Shown here one piece after another: positions 24,071 to 33,147 of a DNA stretch of 64,000 bases; the stretch's first letter is position 1; each line of letters begins with the position of its first letter. A model generated the notes under the pieces. The model saw only the letters and a program-made list of their open reading frames with translations, was not told the DNA's origin and made no database searches. The stretch comes from JAJNBD01 sp964471475 (GTDB lineage: Bacteria > Pseudomonadota > Gammaproteobacteria > CAISUE01): positions 36,778-100,777 of the forward strand of contig CAYYFQ010000005.1 of assembly GCA_964471475.1 (NCBI GenBank), read 5' to 3'. The translations under genes were made by a program, and so were the position numbers.

Positions 24071-24837
24071 GTGCGTAAGCCTGCCCCTCGAGTGAATAAA
24101 TAACAACTGATTGTAAACAAACACGCTACGCAAAGTAACATGACGATCATCGCATGACTGATTTGAATATCGCTTGTACCAATCATTCCGTAACGAAAAG
24201 CGTTGATGATATATAAAATTGGATTATACAAGGCAACATGTTGCCAAAAAGGAGGTAGATTTTGAACAGAGAAAAATATACCGCCTAAATAGGTGATGGG
24301 AGTAATGATAAAAGTAGGAGCAACAGCAATATCATCCCATTTGCGAGCAAAGATGGCATTAATAAAAGCTAATTGTGTAAATAAAGCAGCGGTTAAGATT
24401 GCACTGACTAAAGCGACTACCCAGTGATGAAAATTTAATGGAACAAATAGCCACGCTACGCCACAAACCAACAGGCCTGCAATTAATCCACGCAAAATGC
24501 CAATGAGTGTTAATCCTATGAGAGCCACAAAAGGTGCAATAGGAGCAATCAATAATTCTTCAATTTGCCTGGTAAATTTACTAAAAAAGATAGCGCCCAC
24601 TGTTGAATTAAAAGAGCTCATAATGATTGTCATCATAATTAAACCTGGTGCAATAAAAGTGATGTAAGGATGATTGTCGATAGTACCTATTCGGTGACCA
24701 ATGATATTTCCAAAAATTGTGAAATATAAAGCATTAGTCACGAGAGGAGGTAAAAGATTTTGCAGCATGGATCGTTTAAAACGAACTAGCCCATAGACAA
24801 TAATGGTCCAACAGGCAATAAAGTTTTTTTGAATCAT
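24067..24837 (-). CDS. ABC-2 type transporter permease (YadH family)
   Basis: The 256-residue protein has six hydrophobic segments and the ABC-2 motifs FIAPGLIMMTIIMSSF, EELLIAPI and a C-terminal ITYLGGIFFSVQNLPPFWQ...NPILYIINAFRYG, matching E. coli YadH. The start at 24837 overlaps the djlA stop (ATGA). The cognate ATPase (YadG-like) is not next to it, which is unusual because the two are normally adjacent. Confidence 0.9.
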   Translation of the reverse strand: MIQKNFIACWTIIVYGLVRFKRSMLQNLLPPLVTNALYFTIFGNIIGHRIGTIDNHPYITFIAPGLIMMTIIMSSFNSTVGAIFFSKFTRQIEELLIAPIAPFVALIGLTLIGILRGLIAGLLVCGVAWLFVPLNFHHWVVALVSAILTAALFTQLAFINAIFARKWDDIAVAPTFIITPITYLGGIFFSVQNLPPFWQHVALYNPILYIINAFRYGMIGTSDIQISHAMIVMLLCVACLFTISCYLFTRGAGLRT

Positions 24838-25664
24838 GTCATTCCTCGCGCTTTGCAAACTCGTTCATAAGAAAGTTGTATTTGTTGGGTTTTTTCAGTC
24901 GCTAACTTAATCATTTCGGGAGGTAGCCCCTTGGCTACTAATTTATCAGGATGGTTTTGGCTGATTAATTTACGATAAGTTTTTTTTACTTCTTCGTTGC
25001 TTGCCGACGCTGTCAGGCCAAGTACGCGATAAGCTTGATCTACACCCATCTCATTTTTAAAAGGATTGGAAGAGCGATAGGAATTTTGCCAATGGCTGCT
25101 TCCTTGTTGCTGTTTTGCAAAATCATTAAAGGCATGAAAGAAGTTTTCAAAATTAAAATGTTGTTGGTTAAAAAAACCTAAAGCTTCACTGATTTGTCTG
25201 ATGATTTTTTCTTTGATAGGTGAAAGATGCTCATTTACCGTGGCAGCACTGACTTGAAACTCTAAAAATAATTGCAATAATAATCGATTGCGATGACATT
25301 TTGTTTTTAGCGTGTTAATCGCTTCTGATAAGTTAAACTCAGGTTGTTTTCCAAAATTAAAGGCCTCAATAGCGGCTTTTTTTTGGGCGTCATTTAAATT
25401 AAGGCGGCGCATGATTTGACGCGCTTGCTCAATTTCGACCTCAGTGATGCGCCCATCCGATTTGGCGATATGGCCCATGACTTGAAAAGTTATGGTGAAA
25501 AATACTTGTTGGGCTTCCCGGTTTTGCATTTTAAACACATTAAAGTGGCGTAGATGTTGGCGAAGCCCACGATCAAAAAAGTGACCGATAACAATACCAA
25601 TCACCAAGCCGACGGGGCCTGCCATCAAAAAACCAAATAAACCACCAAGGATTTTACCTATCAT
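24834..25664 (-). CDS. djlA: Membrane-anchored DnaJ-like co-chaperone DjlA
   Basis: One N-terminal glycine-rich membrane helix (GLFGFLMAGPVGLVIGIVI), a central TerB-like helical domain (VMGHIAKSDGRITEVEIEQA) and a C-terminal J domain (AYRVLGLTASASNEEVKKTY, with the HPDK motif) give the DjlA architecture in order. It stimulates DnaK at the inner membrane. It heads the djlA-permease-hemH-coq7 operon and is divergent from tsaD with almost no gap, so both promoters must lie within or very close to the coding ends. Confidence 0.95.
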   Translation of the reverse strand: MIGKILGGLFGFLMAGPVGLVIGIVIGHFFDRGLRQHLRHFNVFKMQNREAQQVFFTITFQVMGHIAKSDGRITEVEIEQARQIMRRLNLNDAQKKAAIEAFNFGKQPEFNLSEAINTLKTKCHRNRLLLQLFLEFQVSAATVNEHLSPIKEKIIRQISEALGFFNQQHFNFENFFHAFNDFAKQQQGSSHWQNSYRSSNPFKNEMGVDQAYRVLGLTASASNEEVKKTYRKLISQNHPDKLVAKGLPPEMIKLATEKTQQIQLSYERVCKARGMT

Positions 25665-25728
25665 GTTAGAATGTGAAATTATTTTTAAACAGCTATTTTA
25701 CCCTATTTCACTTTCCGCGGGACAAAAA

Positions 25729-26739
25729 ATGCGTATTTTGGGAATCGAGACTTCTTGTGATGAAACAGGGGTTGCTATTTATGATAGCACTCAAGGTTTA
25801 GTGGATCATTTATTTTATTCGCAAGCTGCGCTTCATGCGCAATTTGGTGGGGTGGTTCCTGAGGCCGCCTCCCGCGATCATATCCAAAAAATTGCTCATT
25901 TAGTCGAGCAATTGTTGGCGCGCACGCAATTAAGCATCCATCAAATTGACGGTATAGCTTACACACGCGGGCCTGGGTTAGCTGGTGCTTTATTGGTAGG
26001 GGGGGCTTTTGCCAGAGCGCTGGCTTTTGCATTAGAGGTTCCCGCTTTGGGCGTCCATCATATGGAAGGGCATTTGTTATCGGCTTTTTTAGGGGGAGCA
26101 TCTGTAGAGTTTCCTTTTATTGCATTGCTCGTTTCTGGAGGGCACACAATGTTAGTAGATGTAAAAGCCCTGGGCGATTACCGTATTTTAGGAGAAAGTT
26201 TGGATGATGCGGCCGGTGAAGCTTTTGATAAAACTGCCAAATTATTAGGTTTGTCTTATCCGGGAGGACCTGCATTAGCTGCGTTAGCGCAAAAAGGGGA
26301 AGCAAGACGCTTTAAATTACCTAGGCCTATGCTTGATCGCCCTGGTTTTGATTTTAGCTTTAGTGGATTAAAAACGGCGGTAGCACAGTTGATACAGCGA
26401 GAAGATTTATCTATTGTGCAAAATAAAGCAGATATAGCGGCAAGTTTTGAAGCGGCAATTGTAGATACTTTAGTCACTAAATCTGTGCAGGCACTTGATG
26501 AAATGCACCGAAGCCAGTTAGTAATTGCAGGAGGCGTCAGTGCAAATCAACGATTACGTACCCAACTTGAGCAGGCAGTTGCCGCACGAGGAGCTCATGT
26601 GATTTATCCACCTTTAGAATTTTGTACTGATAATGGTGCCATGATTGCCTATGTTGGGGCTTTGCGTTTGGCGCGTGGAGAGCAAGATGATGGAAGTTTT
26701 GACGTAAGAGCACGTTGGAAACTATCGTCACTGCGGTAG
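25729..26739 (+). CDS. tsaD: tRNA threonylcarbamoyladenosine transferase subunit TsaD
   Basis: TsaD, with TsaB and TsaE, makes t6A37 in ANN-decoding tRNAs. The 336 residues begin MRILGIETSCDETGVAIYD and include PEAASRDH, the metal-binding HHMEGHLLS, SGGHTMLV, GGPALA, VIAGGVSANQRLR and CTDNGAMIAYVG. The ATG at 25729 fits the family start; the 22 extra upstream residues from 25663 overlap djlA and are unrelated. The commonly adjacent rpsU is absent. It is convergent with glyA. Confidence 0.96.
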   Translation: MRILGIETSCDETGVAIYDSTQGLVDHLFYSQAALHAQFGGVVPEAASRDHIQKIAHLVEQLLARTQLSIHQIDGIAYTRGPGLAGALLVGGAFARALAFALEVPALGVHHMEGHLLSAFLGGASVEFPFIALLVSGGHTMLVDVKALGDYRILGESLDDAAGEAFDKTAKLLGLSYPGGPALAALAQKGEARRFKLPRPMLDRPGFDFSFSGLKTAVAQLIQREDLSIVQNKADIAASFEAAIVDTLVTKSVQALDEMHRSQLVIAGGVSANQRLRTQLEQAVAARGAHVIYPPLEFCTDNGAMIAYVGALRLARGEQDDGSFDVRARWKLSSLR

Positions 26740-26774
26740 CGAAATAAAACATTCAAATTTGAAGAAGGCACCCT

Positions 26775-26788
26775 CTTGGGATCCCAAG
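26775..26788. repeat. 14-base perfect palindrome between tsaD and glyA
   Basis: CTTGGGATCCCAAG sits in the 62-base convergent gap. It lacks a T run, so it is not a standard intrinsic terminator, but its position between two converging genes is compatible with an end-of-transcript role. Confidence 0.3.
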
Positions 26789-26801
26789 GCGAACTAAGGG
26801 A

Positions 26802-28040
26802 TTAGCGCTCTACTGGGAATTTTTCCAATAATTGAATGACCTGATTTTTAATATCAGCAATTTTTGTTGTGTTTAAATGGTCATCTAATACATCACATAA
26901 CCAGTGAGCGACAAGCGCACATTCTCTCTCTTGTAAACCTCGAGTGGTAATGGCAGGAGTTCCAATGCGAAGCCCGCTAGTAATTTGTGGAGACTTAGGA
27001 TCGTTAGGGATCGAGTTTTTATTAACCGTCATATTTGCTTCCCCCAAAGCTTTTTCTGCTTCGGCCCCAGATAAAGGTTTGCCAATCAGTTTGATAAGTA
27101 ACAGATGGTTTTCAGTGCCTCCGCTGACTATTTCATAGCCGCGTTCCATAATGATTTTTGCCATCGTTTGTGCATTGTGTAAAATTTGTTGTTGATAGCT
27201 TTTAAAAGAGGCATTCAGTGCTTCGCTAAAAGCGACCGCTTTGGCGGCGATGATGTGCATTAATGGGCCACCTTGTTGACCTGGAAAGACGGCAGAATTG
27301 ATCTTTTTGGCAATCGTTTCATCATTACAGAGAATCAAGCCACCGCGAGGTCCTCGTAAAGTTTTATGTGTGGTAGAAGTGGTAACATGAGCGTGAGGCA
27401 CTGGGGAAGGAATTACGGCCGCTGCCACTAGGCCTGCAATATGGGCCATATCAACCAGGAGATAAGCATTTACGGCATCGGCAATTGCCCGGCATTTTTG
27501 CCAATCCACGCTTTTGCTATAAGCAGAAAAACCAACAATAATTAATTGAGGTTGGTGTTCGTGGGCTAACCGTTCGAGGGCTTGGATGTCAAGCAATTCA
27601 GTTTGTAAGTCTAAACCATAATGAAAGGTCGTATAAATTTTAGAAGAAAAGCTCGCTTTGCTCCCATGCGTTAAATGACCTCCAGCATCCAAGCTCATTG
27701 CTAAAATTTTATCGCCTGGTTTAAGGAGTGCCGCATAAGCTGCGTAATTGGCTTGGCTTCCAGAGTGTGGCTGCACATTGGCAAACTCACATCTAAAAAG
27801 TAATTTGGCGCGTTCTATTGCAAGCGATTCAACGACATCCACATGCTGGCACCCACCGTAATAACGTTTGCCAGGATAACCTTCTGCGTATTTATTAGTG
27901 AGAATTGAGCCTTGAGCGGCTAGTACCGCTTGGCTTACGTAGTTTTCTGAGGCAATTAATTCTAAATGAGTACGTTGACGCTCTGCTTCGTCTTCAATAG
28001 CAGCAAAAATTTGAGGGTCTTGTTGAGAGAGGGGGTTCAT
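26802..28040 (-). CDS. glyA: Serine hydroxymethyltransferase
   Basis: GlyA interconverts serine and glycine with tetrahydrofolate, a main one-carbon source. The 412 residues include HLELIASENYVS, GYPGKRYYGGC, NVQPHSGSQAN, the PLP site TTSTTHKTLRGPRGG with the Schiff-base Lys, and the SGLRIGTPAITTRG folate-site motif. The ATG at 28040 is preferred over that at 28052 because the AAAAGG site abuts the latter. A 13-base hairpin lies 65 bases upstream. Confidence 0.96.
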   Translation of the reverse strand: MNPLSQQDPQIFAAIEDEAERQRTHLELIASENYVSQAVLAAQGSILTNKYAEGYPGKRYYGGCQHVDVVESLAIERAKLLFRCEFANVQPHSGSQANYAAYAALLKPGDKILAMSLDAGGHLTHGSKASFSSKIYTTFHYGLDLQTELLDIQALERLAHEHQPQLIIVGFSAYSKSVDWQKCRAIADAVNAYLLVDMAHIAGLVAAAVIPSPVPHAHVTTSTTHKTLRGPRGGLILCNDETIAKKINSAVFPGQQGGPLMHIIAAKAVAFSEALNASFKSYQQQILHNAQTMAKIIMERGYEIVSGGTENHLLLIKLIGKPLSGAEAEKALGEANMTVNKNSIPNDPKSPQITSGLRIGTPAITTRGLQERECALVAHWLCDVLDDHLNTTKIADIKNQVIQLLEKFPVER

Positions 28041-28104
28041 GAAGATGTGCATCCTTTTGTTAACTGACTGCGATTATACACAGTTTTATTTGTCAAGCGG
28101 TAGT

Positions 28105-28132
28105 GATCATTTTATTTAAAAATAAAATGATC
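28105..28132. terminator. AT-rich hairpin upstream of glyA
   Basis: GATCATTTTATTT and its reverse complement form a 13-base-pair stem with a 2-base loop. It is symmetrical, so it could act in either direction. It is the only structured element in the 28041-28302 gap between glyA and the pilin genes; the rest is AT-rich with no recognisable site. Confidence 0.4.
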
Positions 28133-28302
28133 CAAAAACCAGCAAGTTAAAAATAACTATTTGATTTTTTGTAAATTTTAAAATATTGCTTAATATTTAA
28201 TCAAAAGATTTGACTTGCCCATTTTATGGGCCTCCCCGAGACTTTCTCAGGTTTTTTCCACAAACTTATCCACAGATTTTGGGGATAGTTGGTAGGTAGG
28301 TG

Positions 28303-28761
28303 TTAATCAAAATATCCTGTATAAGTCCCATTGCTACAACTGGAGGGTGTGACGGTGGAGACTTGTGATTGCATTAAAATCATTAATTGATTTTCACATA
28401 CCGCTTCGGGAATATTAGATACGGTAATAATTAATAAATAAGGAGTGGTGGTTGTGGCGGTCACGCCGTAAACGCCTCCCCATGGATTGATGGAGGATTT
28501 ATTCAACTTGGTGGGTAATAAATTCGCGCTTTGTAATTGAGGGTAGGTAATGCCTTGATAGCTGGGTTGGGCAAGAACCCATTCTCCCGCTGCAACTCGA
28601 ATACTTTTGAGGTCTTGCGCGGTTTGAGTGACTCTTGAGCTTGTTTGGGCAACTTGAAAAAACAATCCTATTCCTGACACTATCGCGCCTAAAACGGCGA
28701 TAGTCATGAGAATTTCAATCAATGAATACCCATGATGGGGTGGACTATAAAGTTTTTTCAT
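28303..28761 (-). CDS. Prepilin-like protein (minor type IV pilin)
   Basis: The 152-residue protein has the prepilin signature HGYSLIEILMTIAVLG with Gly before the cleavage point and Glu at +5, then a hydrophobic helix and a small domain ending with a Cys pair (AVCENQ and SSCSNG), the usual C-terminal disulfide loop. It shares the SxNPWGG...VY motif of type IVb/pseudopilin-like proteins. The ATG at 28761 is favoured over a GTG at 28770. It is the last of three tandem pilin genes. Confidence 0.82.
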   Translation of the reverse strand: MKKLYSPPHHGYSLIEILMTIAVLGAIVSGIGLFFQVAQTSSRVTQTAQDLKSIRVAAGEWVLAQPSYQGITYPQLQSANLLPTKLNKSSINPWGGVYGVTATTTTPYLLIITVSNIPEAVCENQLMILMQSQVSTVTPSSCSNGTYTGYFD

Positions 28762-28773
28762 GGGAAACACACC

Positions 28774-29274
28774 TTATTGTTTGAAGACAAAGACTCCTTT
28801 TCCTGTAGTAGCATCACAAGTTGAGGTGGTGCCAGGGGTATCGAGATCTTGAGTAAAAGCATTCAAGGTGGCTTGGCAGGCAGGCCCAATCGGAAAGTAA
28901 TAAGTAAGAGTGAAAAGATCTGTGGCGTTATTGGAAATAGTCACAAGGTCTTTACTATTTCCCGTCGTGGACCATGGGGAGATTAAAGTGTTAGTCGTGG
29001 AGGAGCTATCACAATAAGAGCTTGGTAAGCCTCCTGATCGGCATAGTAAATCAATGGAGGGAGTGGTGACGCCTTGAGCTATCATCGAAGAAATCCCGGC
29101 CCTGACCCCTTGGATTTGGAGCACTGCCGCGCTCACTAACTGTGCATTACGCGCTGTGACAAAGTAACGCGTTGCCATTAAAATAATTAAAGAGATAATG
29201 CCGATAGAGAGCAATAACTCTAATAAACTAAATCCTGTGCTTTGAGTTTGCCATTCCTGTATCTTTTGTCGCAT
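28774..29274 (-). CDS. Type IV pilin, tandem paralogue 2 (PilS-like)
   Basis: The prepilin leader MRQKIQEWQTQSTG is followed by FSLLELLLSIGIISLIILMA, with Glu at +5. The 166-residue protein is a clear paralogue of the next gene: both have ATRYF.TARNAQLV and SGGLPSSYC and end in a short strand (GVFVFKQ). Four Cys residues could make two disulfides. A ribosome site AGGGG precedes the start. The globular domain has diverged much more than the N-terminal helix. Confidence 0.86.
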   Translation of the reverse strand: MRQKIQEWQTQSTGFSLLELLLSIGIISLIILMATRYFVTARNAQLVSAAVLQIQGVRAGISSMIAQGVTTPSIDLLCRSGGLPSSYCDSSSTTNTLISPWSTTGNSKDLVTISNNATDLFTLTYYFPIGPACQATLNAFTQDLDTPGTTSTCDATTGKGVFVFKQ

Positions 29275-29289
29275 ACAACCCCTAAAAAA

Positions 29290-29787
29290 TTACTTAGCAA
29301 AATGAAAAGTACCAACGCCAGTTGTGGCGCAGGCGCTTATTGCCGTCGACTTGGCATCCAAGTCTGCAGTAAAGCTATTGTAAGTAGATAAACAAGCGGC
29401 TTGGGTAGGAAAAGTATATACCAATTGAAATAAGTCGGCAGTATTAGTAGGATCGGGAACGGTAACAGTAATGTTGGTATCGCCCGTAGTAGGAGCCCAT
29501 GGTGTAGCAATATTGTCACTGATGCAATAACTGCTTGGGAGTCCGCCGGATTGACAAATATAAGTCGCTGTAATACTAGAGTTACTGACGCCAGAAGCGG
29601 TCATGCTGTCGACGGCAGCCCGAATTCCTTGAATCTGCTGCACCGCGGCACCAACTAATTGTGCATTACGCGCAGTCGTAAAATAACGTGTGGCCATCAA
29701 AATAATTAAGGCAATAATTCCAATGGACAATAATAATTCTAACAAGCTAAACCCGCGTGTTTCTTCAGAAGAGAGGAGATGATTCAT
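29290..29787 (-). CDS. Type IV pilin, tandem paralogue 1 (PilS-like)
   Basis: MNHLLSSEETRG is the leader; FSLLELLLSIGIIALIILMA is the mature N-terminus with Glu at +5. The 165-residue protein has the same SGGLPSSYC block and two Cys pairs as its neighbour. It is the first gene of the cluster and has a good GAAGGA site, so it is the best candidate for the major subunit. The short leader and PilS-like body suggest a type IVb or conjugative-type pilus rather than a classic PilA pilus. Confidence 0.86.
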   Translation of the reverse strand: MNHLLSSEETRGFSLLELLLSIGIIALIILMATRYFTTARNAQLVGAAVQQIQGIRAAVDSMTASGVSNSSITATYICQSGGLPSSYCISDNIATPWAPTTGDTNITVTVPDPTNTADLFQLVYTFPTQAACLSTYNSFTADLDAKSTAISACATTGVGTFHFAK

Positions 29788-29820
29788 GGCAAAAAATCCT
29801 TCAATAAATTCTAGGTGGGA

Positions 29821-29898
29821 GACAACTCTACTACCTATACGAGTTGTCCACTTACCTTTAGGTTAATTGCTAATAAAAAAATAATATTTTTATTAGCA
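29821..29898. promoter_or_regulatory. Two hairpins in the pilin / platform-protein divergent region
   Basis: GACAACTC and GAGTTGTC (29821-29848) form an 8-base stem, and TGCTAATAAAAA with its complement (29868-29898) forms a 12-base stem with a short AT loop. Both lie upstream of the first pilin on its strand and could be leader structures. No clear -35/-10 pair was found. Confidence 0.4.
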
Positions 29899-30006
29899 TG
29901 GCTTAAACGTTACAGTGAAAACGGCTCATTATAACCTAAATTTGGGAAGGAAGTAAGCAATATGGTATTTCTGATATACTCCTTTTTTTAATTCAAGGTT
30001 ATCATA

Positions 30007-31050
30007 GTGAATTTCTTTGAAAAACTCCTTTTAAAATTTCAACAAATTCAATTTACCCCAAAAAAACAAGAAGCTTTGTTGGAGGATTTAGCCAATCTTC
30101 TAGAAGATGGTGTATCTGTCAATGCCGCTTTACAGCTTATTCAAGGTTTTACCACGTCTCATGTGGAGCTTGAAGTGATTAATCAGATGCAATTAAAAAT
30201 GAGCGAGGGTGAGCCTTTTGTATTAGGGCTGGTGGGTTGGTGTCAAGGCAATTTGATCGATATTATCTTAGCCGGAGAAGAGGGAGGCACTTTGGTAGAG
30301 TCGATTCGGATGGCCGCTCATACTGTGCAAGATCAAAACGAAGGGTTGGACGCTTTTATTCAAGGCTTGATTTATCCTGGCACGATGTTAATTGTGGGAC
30401 TTGCCATGTTAGTTTATATTGGCAATACTGTTTTTCCAAGTTTTGTGCAAATCAAACCCCCCAGCGAATGGCCGGTGACAGGTCAAAATGCCTTAGCCCT
30501 TGCGAATTTTATTAAAAATTTTTGGTGGTTGATGTTAGTGGGTTTGGTGAGTTTTATCTTTGTTTTAAGATATCTGATGGAACATTACGTAGGGGATTTA
30601 CGAGAGAGTTTAGATAAAGTGGTGCCTTTTTCAATTTATCGTCAAATTCTCGGAGCGCGTTTTATGGAAACTTTAGGATTATTAATTCGCAATGGGGTGC
30701 CTTTGAAGCAATGTTTAAGAATTTCACAAAAAAACGCCCAGCCTTATTTTTTTTCGCATTTATTACTCATGGAGTATCGTTTAAGTGGCGGTCGCGATAA
30801 TATTGCTGATGTGTTAGATACTGGGCTTATGGATCCACAAGATTTAGCGCGCTTGCGAGTGATAGCTATTGGGAAGGGGTTTGATGAAGCGTTAATTCGG
30901 CAGGGCAAGCGTTCAATGGCGAGTGCGGTGGCAAAAATTAAATTGACGGGGAAAATTATGGGAGGCGTTTGCATGGCGCTTACTGCTTCTTTATTAGGGT
31001 TTATTTTTTTCTCTATTTATGCGATAGGTACTTCGTTGGGAAGCACGTAA
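30007..31050 (+). CDS. Type II secretion F-domain inner-membrane platform protein (PilC/PilR-like)
   Basis: The 347-residue protein has two T2SSF domains: LEDLANLLEDGVSVNAALQL with the first membrane helix pair, then MVTLGLLIRNGVPL-like text (METLGLLIRNGVPLKQCLRI) and a C-terminal helix. Three membrane segments match GspF/PilC topology, but the shortness (about 350 versus 400) and the pilin types nearby resemble PilR of R64-like type IVb pili. The GTG start has AAGGT 8 bases upstream. No ATPase, secretin or peptidase gene is in the window. Confidence 0.88.
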   Translation: MNFFEKLLLKFQQIQFTPKKQEALLEDLANLLEDGVSVNAALQLIQGFTTSHVELEVINQMQLKMSEGEPFVLGLVGWCQGNLIDIILAGEEGGTLVESIRMAAHTVQDQNEGLDAFIQGLIYPGTMLIVGLAMLVYIGNTVFPSFVQIKPPSEWPVTGQNALALANFIKNFWWLMLVGLVSFIFVLRYLMEHYVGDLRESLDKVVPFSIYRQILGARFMETLGLLIRNGVPLKQCLRISQKNAQPYFFSHLLLMEYRLSGGRDNIADVLDTGLMDPQDLARLRVIAIGKGFDEALIRQGKRSMASAVAKIKLTGKIMGGVCMALTASLLGFIFFSIYAIGTSLGST

Positions 31051-31068
31051 AGAGAACTCAGTTGGCCT

Positions 31069-33078
31069 TTAATCGTCTTCACCTTCTTCTGTATCACTGT
31101 CTGTTGAATCAGGAGCATCAGGTGCAGCTAGCGCAGGATCGTCATTGGTATCATCATTCTCATCGTTAGTTTTAGCGGGGGCTGATGAGGAGGTATCAGG
31201 AACTAGTGATGGATTAGCGTGGGTTTCCACCACTTGTGCCGGATGCAAGATATTTTTTAAATAATAATCGATGACTTCACGAGCAATTACTCCAGCGGTG
31301 TCTTCATGCTCTAACACGACAGCTACTGCAATTTCGGGATTTTCAACCGGTGCGAAAGCAATAAATAAGCTATTGTCGCGTAAATTGATAGGCGTCATCG
31401 CTTTATTGTATTTGCGGCCCGCCAAATTGAATACTTGCGCCGTACCCGTTTTAGCAGCCACTGTATAAGTAGGTTTACCATACAACGATTGGCCATAGTG
31501 ATATGATCCAGTACCCACATTCACGACACGCTGCATTCCATTGATGACGACATCCCAAGTGCTATTTTGTAACTTCACTGGGAAAAGTTGAGCTGTTTTA
31601 TAAAGATAGGTTTTGCCATCTGGAGATTGTTCTGAAAATAAAAGTGTCGGGCGATAGCGTTCACCACGGACGGCCAACGTCGCTACCGCATGCGCTAATT
31701 GTAATGGTGTCATTAACATGTATCCTTGACCAATGCCAGAGGCTAAGGTATCGCCTGCAAACCACGGAGTATGTTTTTTAGCCCGTTTCCATTCAGGTGT
31801 AGCAACATTCCCGGCAAGTTCTTCTTCGATTTCTATCCCTGTTTTAGCTCCAAAACCAAAGGCATGTAAAATATTTGCCATTTTATTGATCCCCATCTTG
31901 ATCGACAAAGTGAAAAAGAAAGTATCATTGGATTGTTCAATAGCTCGCGTGACATTCACGCGTCCAATCCCACCACGTTTCCAATTGTGATAAATATGCG
32001 AAACTCCCGGTAATTTAAAATAGCCTGGGTCATTAATACTAAAATCCGGAGTAATTATTCCACTATCCAATCCTTCTAATGCATAAAAAGGTTTGATGGT
32101 TGAGCCAAAGGGGAATAAACCACGCACAGCTCGGTTGTATAAAGGTTGATTAGGGTCAGCTCGTAAGTCTTGATAAGTTTTGCTATCGATTCCTCCAATA
32201 AACAAATTAGGATCAAAGCTTGGGCTTGAGATGAGCGCCAAAATTTGCCCAGTTTTAGGTTGAATGGCTACCAACGCGCCCCGTTGACCTTTGAAAGCTT
32301 TATATGCCGCTATTTGCAAGCGGCTATCAATCGTTAACTCAATGTTATTGCCGGGGATAGGGGGAATGCTACTTAATTCACGTACTTTCCTACCTCGAGC
32401 ATCCATTGCAATGCGTTGATAACCAATTTGACCGTGAAGTTGTTTTTCAAAATATTTTTCGACACCACTTTTTCCAATATTGGTAGTGGCACTGTAATTA
32501 GCGGGGTCCACTTGTTGGAGTTCTTTAGGGTTGATTCGATTGACATAGCCTGTGACAGGGGCAAGTGCTTCCCCCAAGGGATAATGACGAATGTAGTTCG
32601 TGGTGACGATAACTCCGGGGAATCGATATTGATTTATCATAAATGCAGCAATTTGTTGGTCAGACAAATGATTGATCAAGGGAATGGGAGCAAAACGAGG
32701 ATGATTTTTAACATCTTTCAAAAAAATTTGAATAGTGCGAGGGTCGAGATTTAATAGTTTTTCAAGAGCAGTTAGCGTTTCATGCAAATGAGGTACGCGT
32801 TCACGTTCAATCATTAAACTATAAACAGCGACATTATCGGCGATGATCACGCCGTTGCGATCAGTTAAAATTCCTCGTGAAGGTTCAATAGCGAGAAGAT
32901 TTGAGCGATTATGTTCTTCTTGTGTTAAGTAAAAATCATGTTTGATAACTTGCAAATAAAAGAGTCGAATAGCTAGGATGAGTATCAGAGCGAGCAACAC
33001 AAAAATCAAACGTTTCACTCGTCGACTAAAGCGCTGGTCAGATATTTTTGCAGGGTTATAACCAAGCTCTCGAGCCAT
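31069..33078 (-). CDS. mrdA: Penicillin-binding protein 2 (elongasome transpeptidase)
   Basis: PBP2 cross-links peptidoglycan during rod elongation. One N-terminal membrane helix (residues about 25-42) precedes the dimerisation domain (SRGILTDRNGVIIADN), then the transpeptidase motifs GSTIKPF (active Ser), EQSNDTFF (SxN) and AAKTGTAQV (KTG). The ATG at 33078 begins MARELGYNP. The last 45 residues form an unusual Asp/Glu/Ser-rich tail (NDENDDTNDDP, DSDTEEGEDD). The usual downstream partner rodA is not adjacent. Confidence 0.95.
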   Translation of the reverse strand: MARELGYNPAKISDQRFSRRVKRLIFVLLALILILAIRLFYLQVIKHDFYLTQEEHNRSNLLAIEPSRGILTDRNGVIIADNVAVYSLMIERERVPHLHETLTALEKLLNLDPRTIQIFLKDVKNHPRFAPIPLINHLSDQQIAAFMINQYRFPGVIVTTNYIRHYPLGEALAPVTGYVNRINPKELQQVDPANYSATTNIGKSGVEKYFEKQLHGQIGYQRIAMDARGRKVRELSSIPPIPGNNIELTIDSRLQIAAYKAFKGQRGALVAIQPKTGQILALISSPSFDPNLFIGGIDSKTYQDLRADPNQPLYNRAVRGLFPFGSTIKPFYALEGLDSGIITPDFSINDPGYFKLPGVSHIYHNWKRGGIGRVNVTRAIEQSNDTFFFTLSIKMGINKMANILHAFGFGAKTGIEIEEELAGNVATPEWKRAKKHTPWFAGDTLASGIGQGYMLMTPLQLAHAVATLAVRGERYRPTLLFSEQSPDGKTYLYKTAQLFPVKLQNSTWDVVINGMQRVVNVGTGSYHYGQSLYGKPTYTVAAKTGTAQVFNLAGRKYNKAMTPINLRDNSLFIAFAPVENPEIAVAVVLEHEDTAGVIAREVIDYYLKNILHPAQVVETHANPSLVPDTSSSAPAKTNDENDDTNDDPALAAPDAPDSTDSDTEEGEDD

Positions 33079-33147
33079 GAAAGTTCTTGTCAAAAAGAAA
33101 CGGATATTCTATCATGTCAGGATTAAAAGAGAACTCTTACCTAATTT

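Noticed and set aside
25663..25728. Upstream start for tsaD
   Set aside because: The added 22 residues overlap the djlA start region and do not match TsaD; the ATG at 25729 fits the family.
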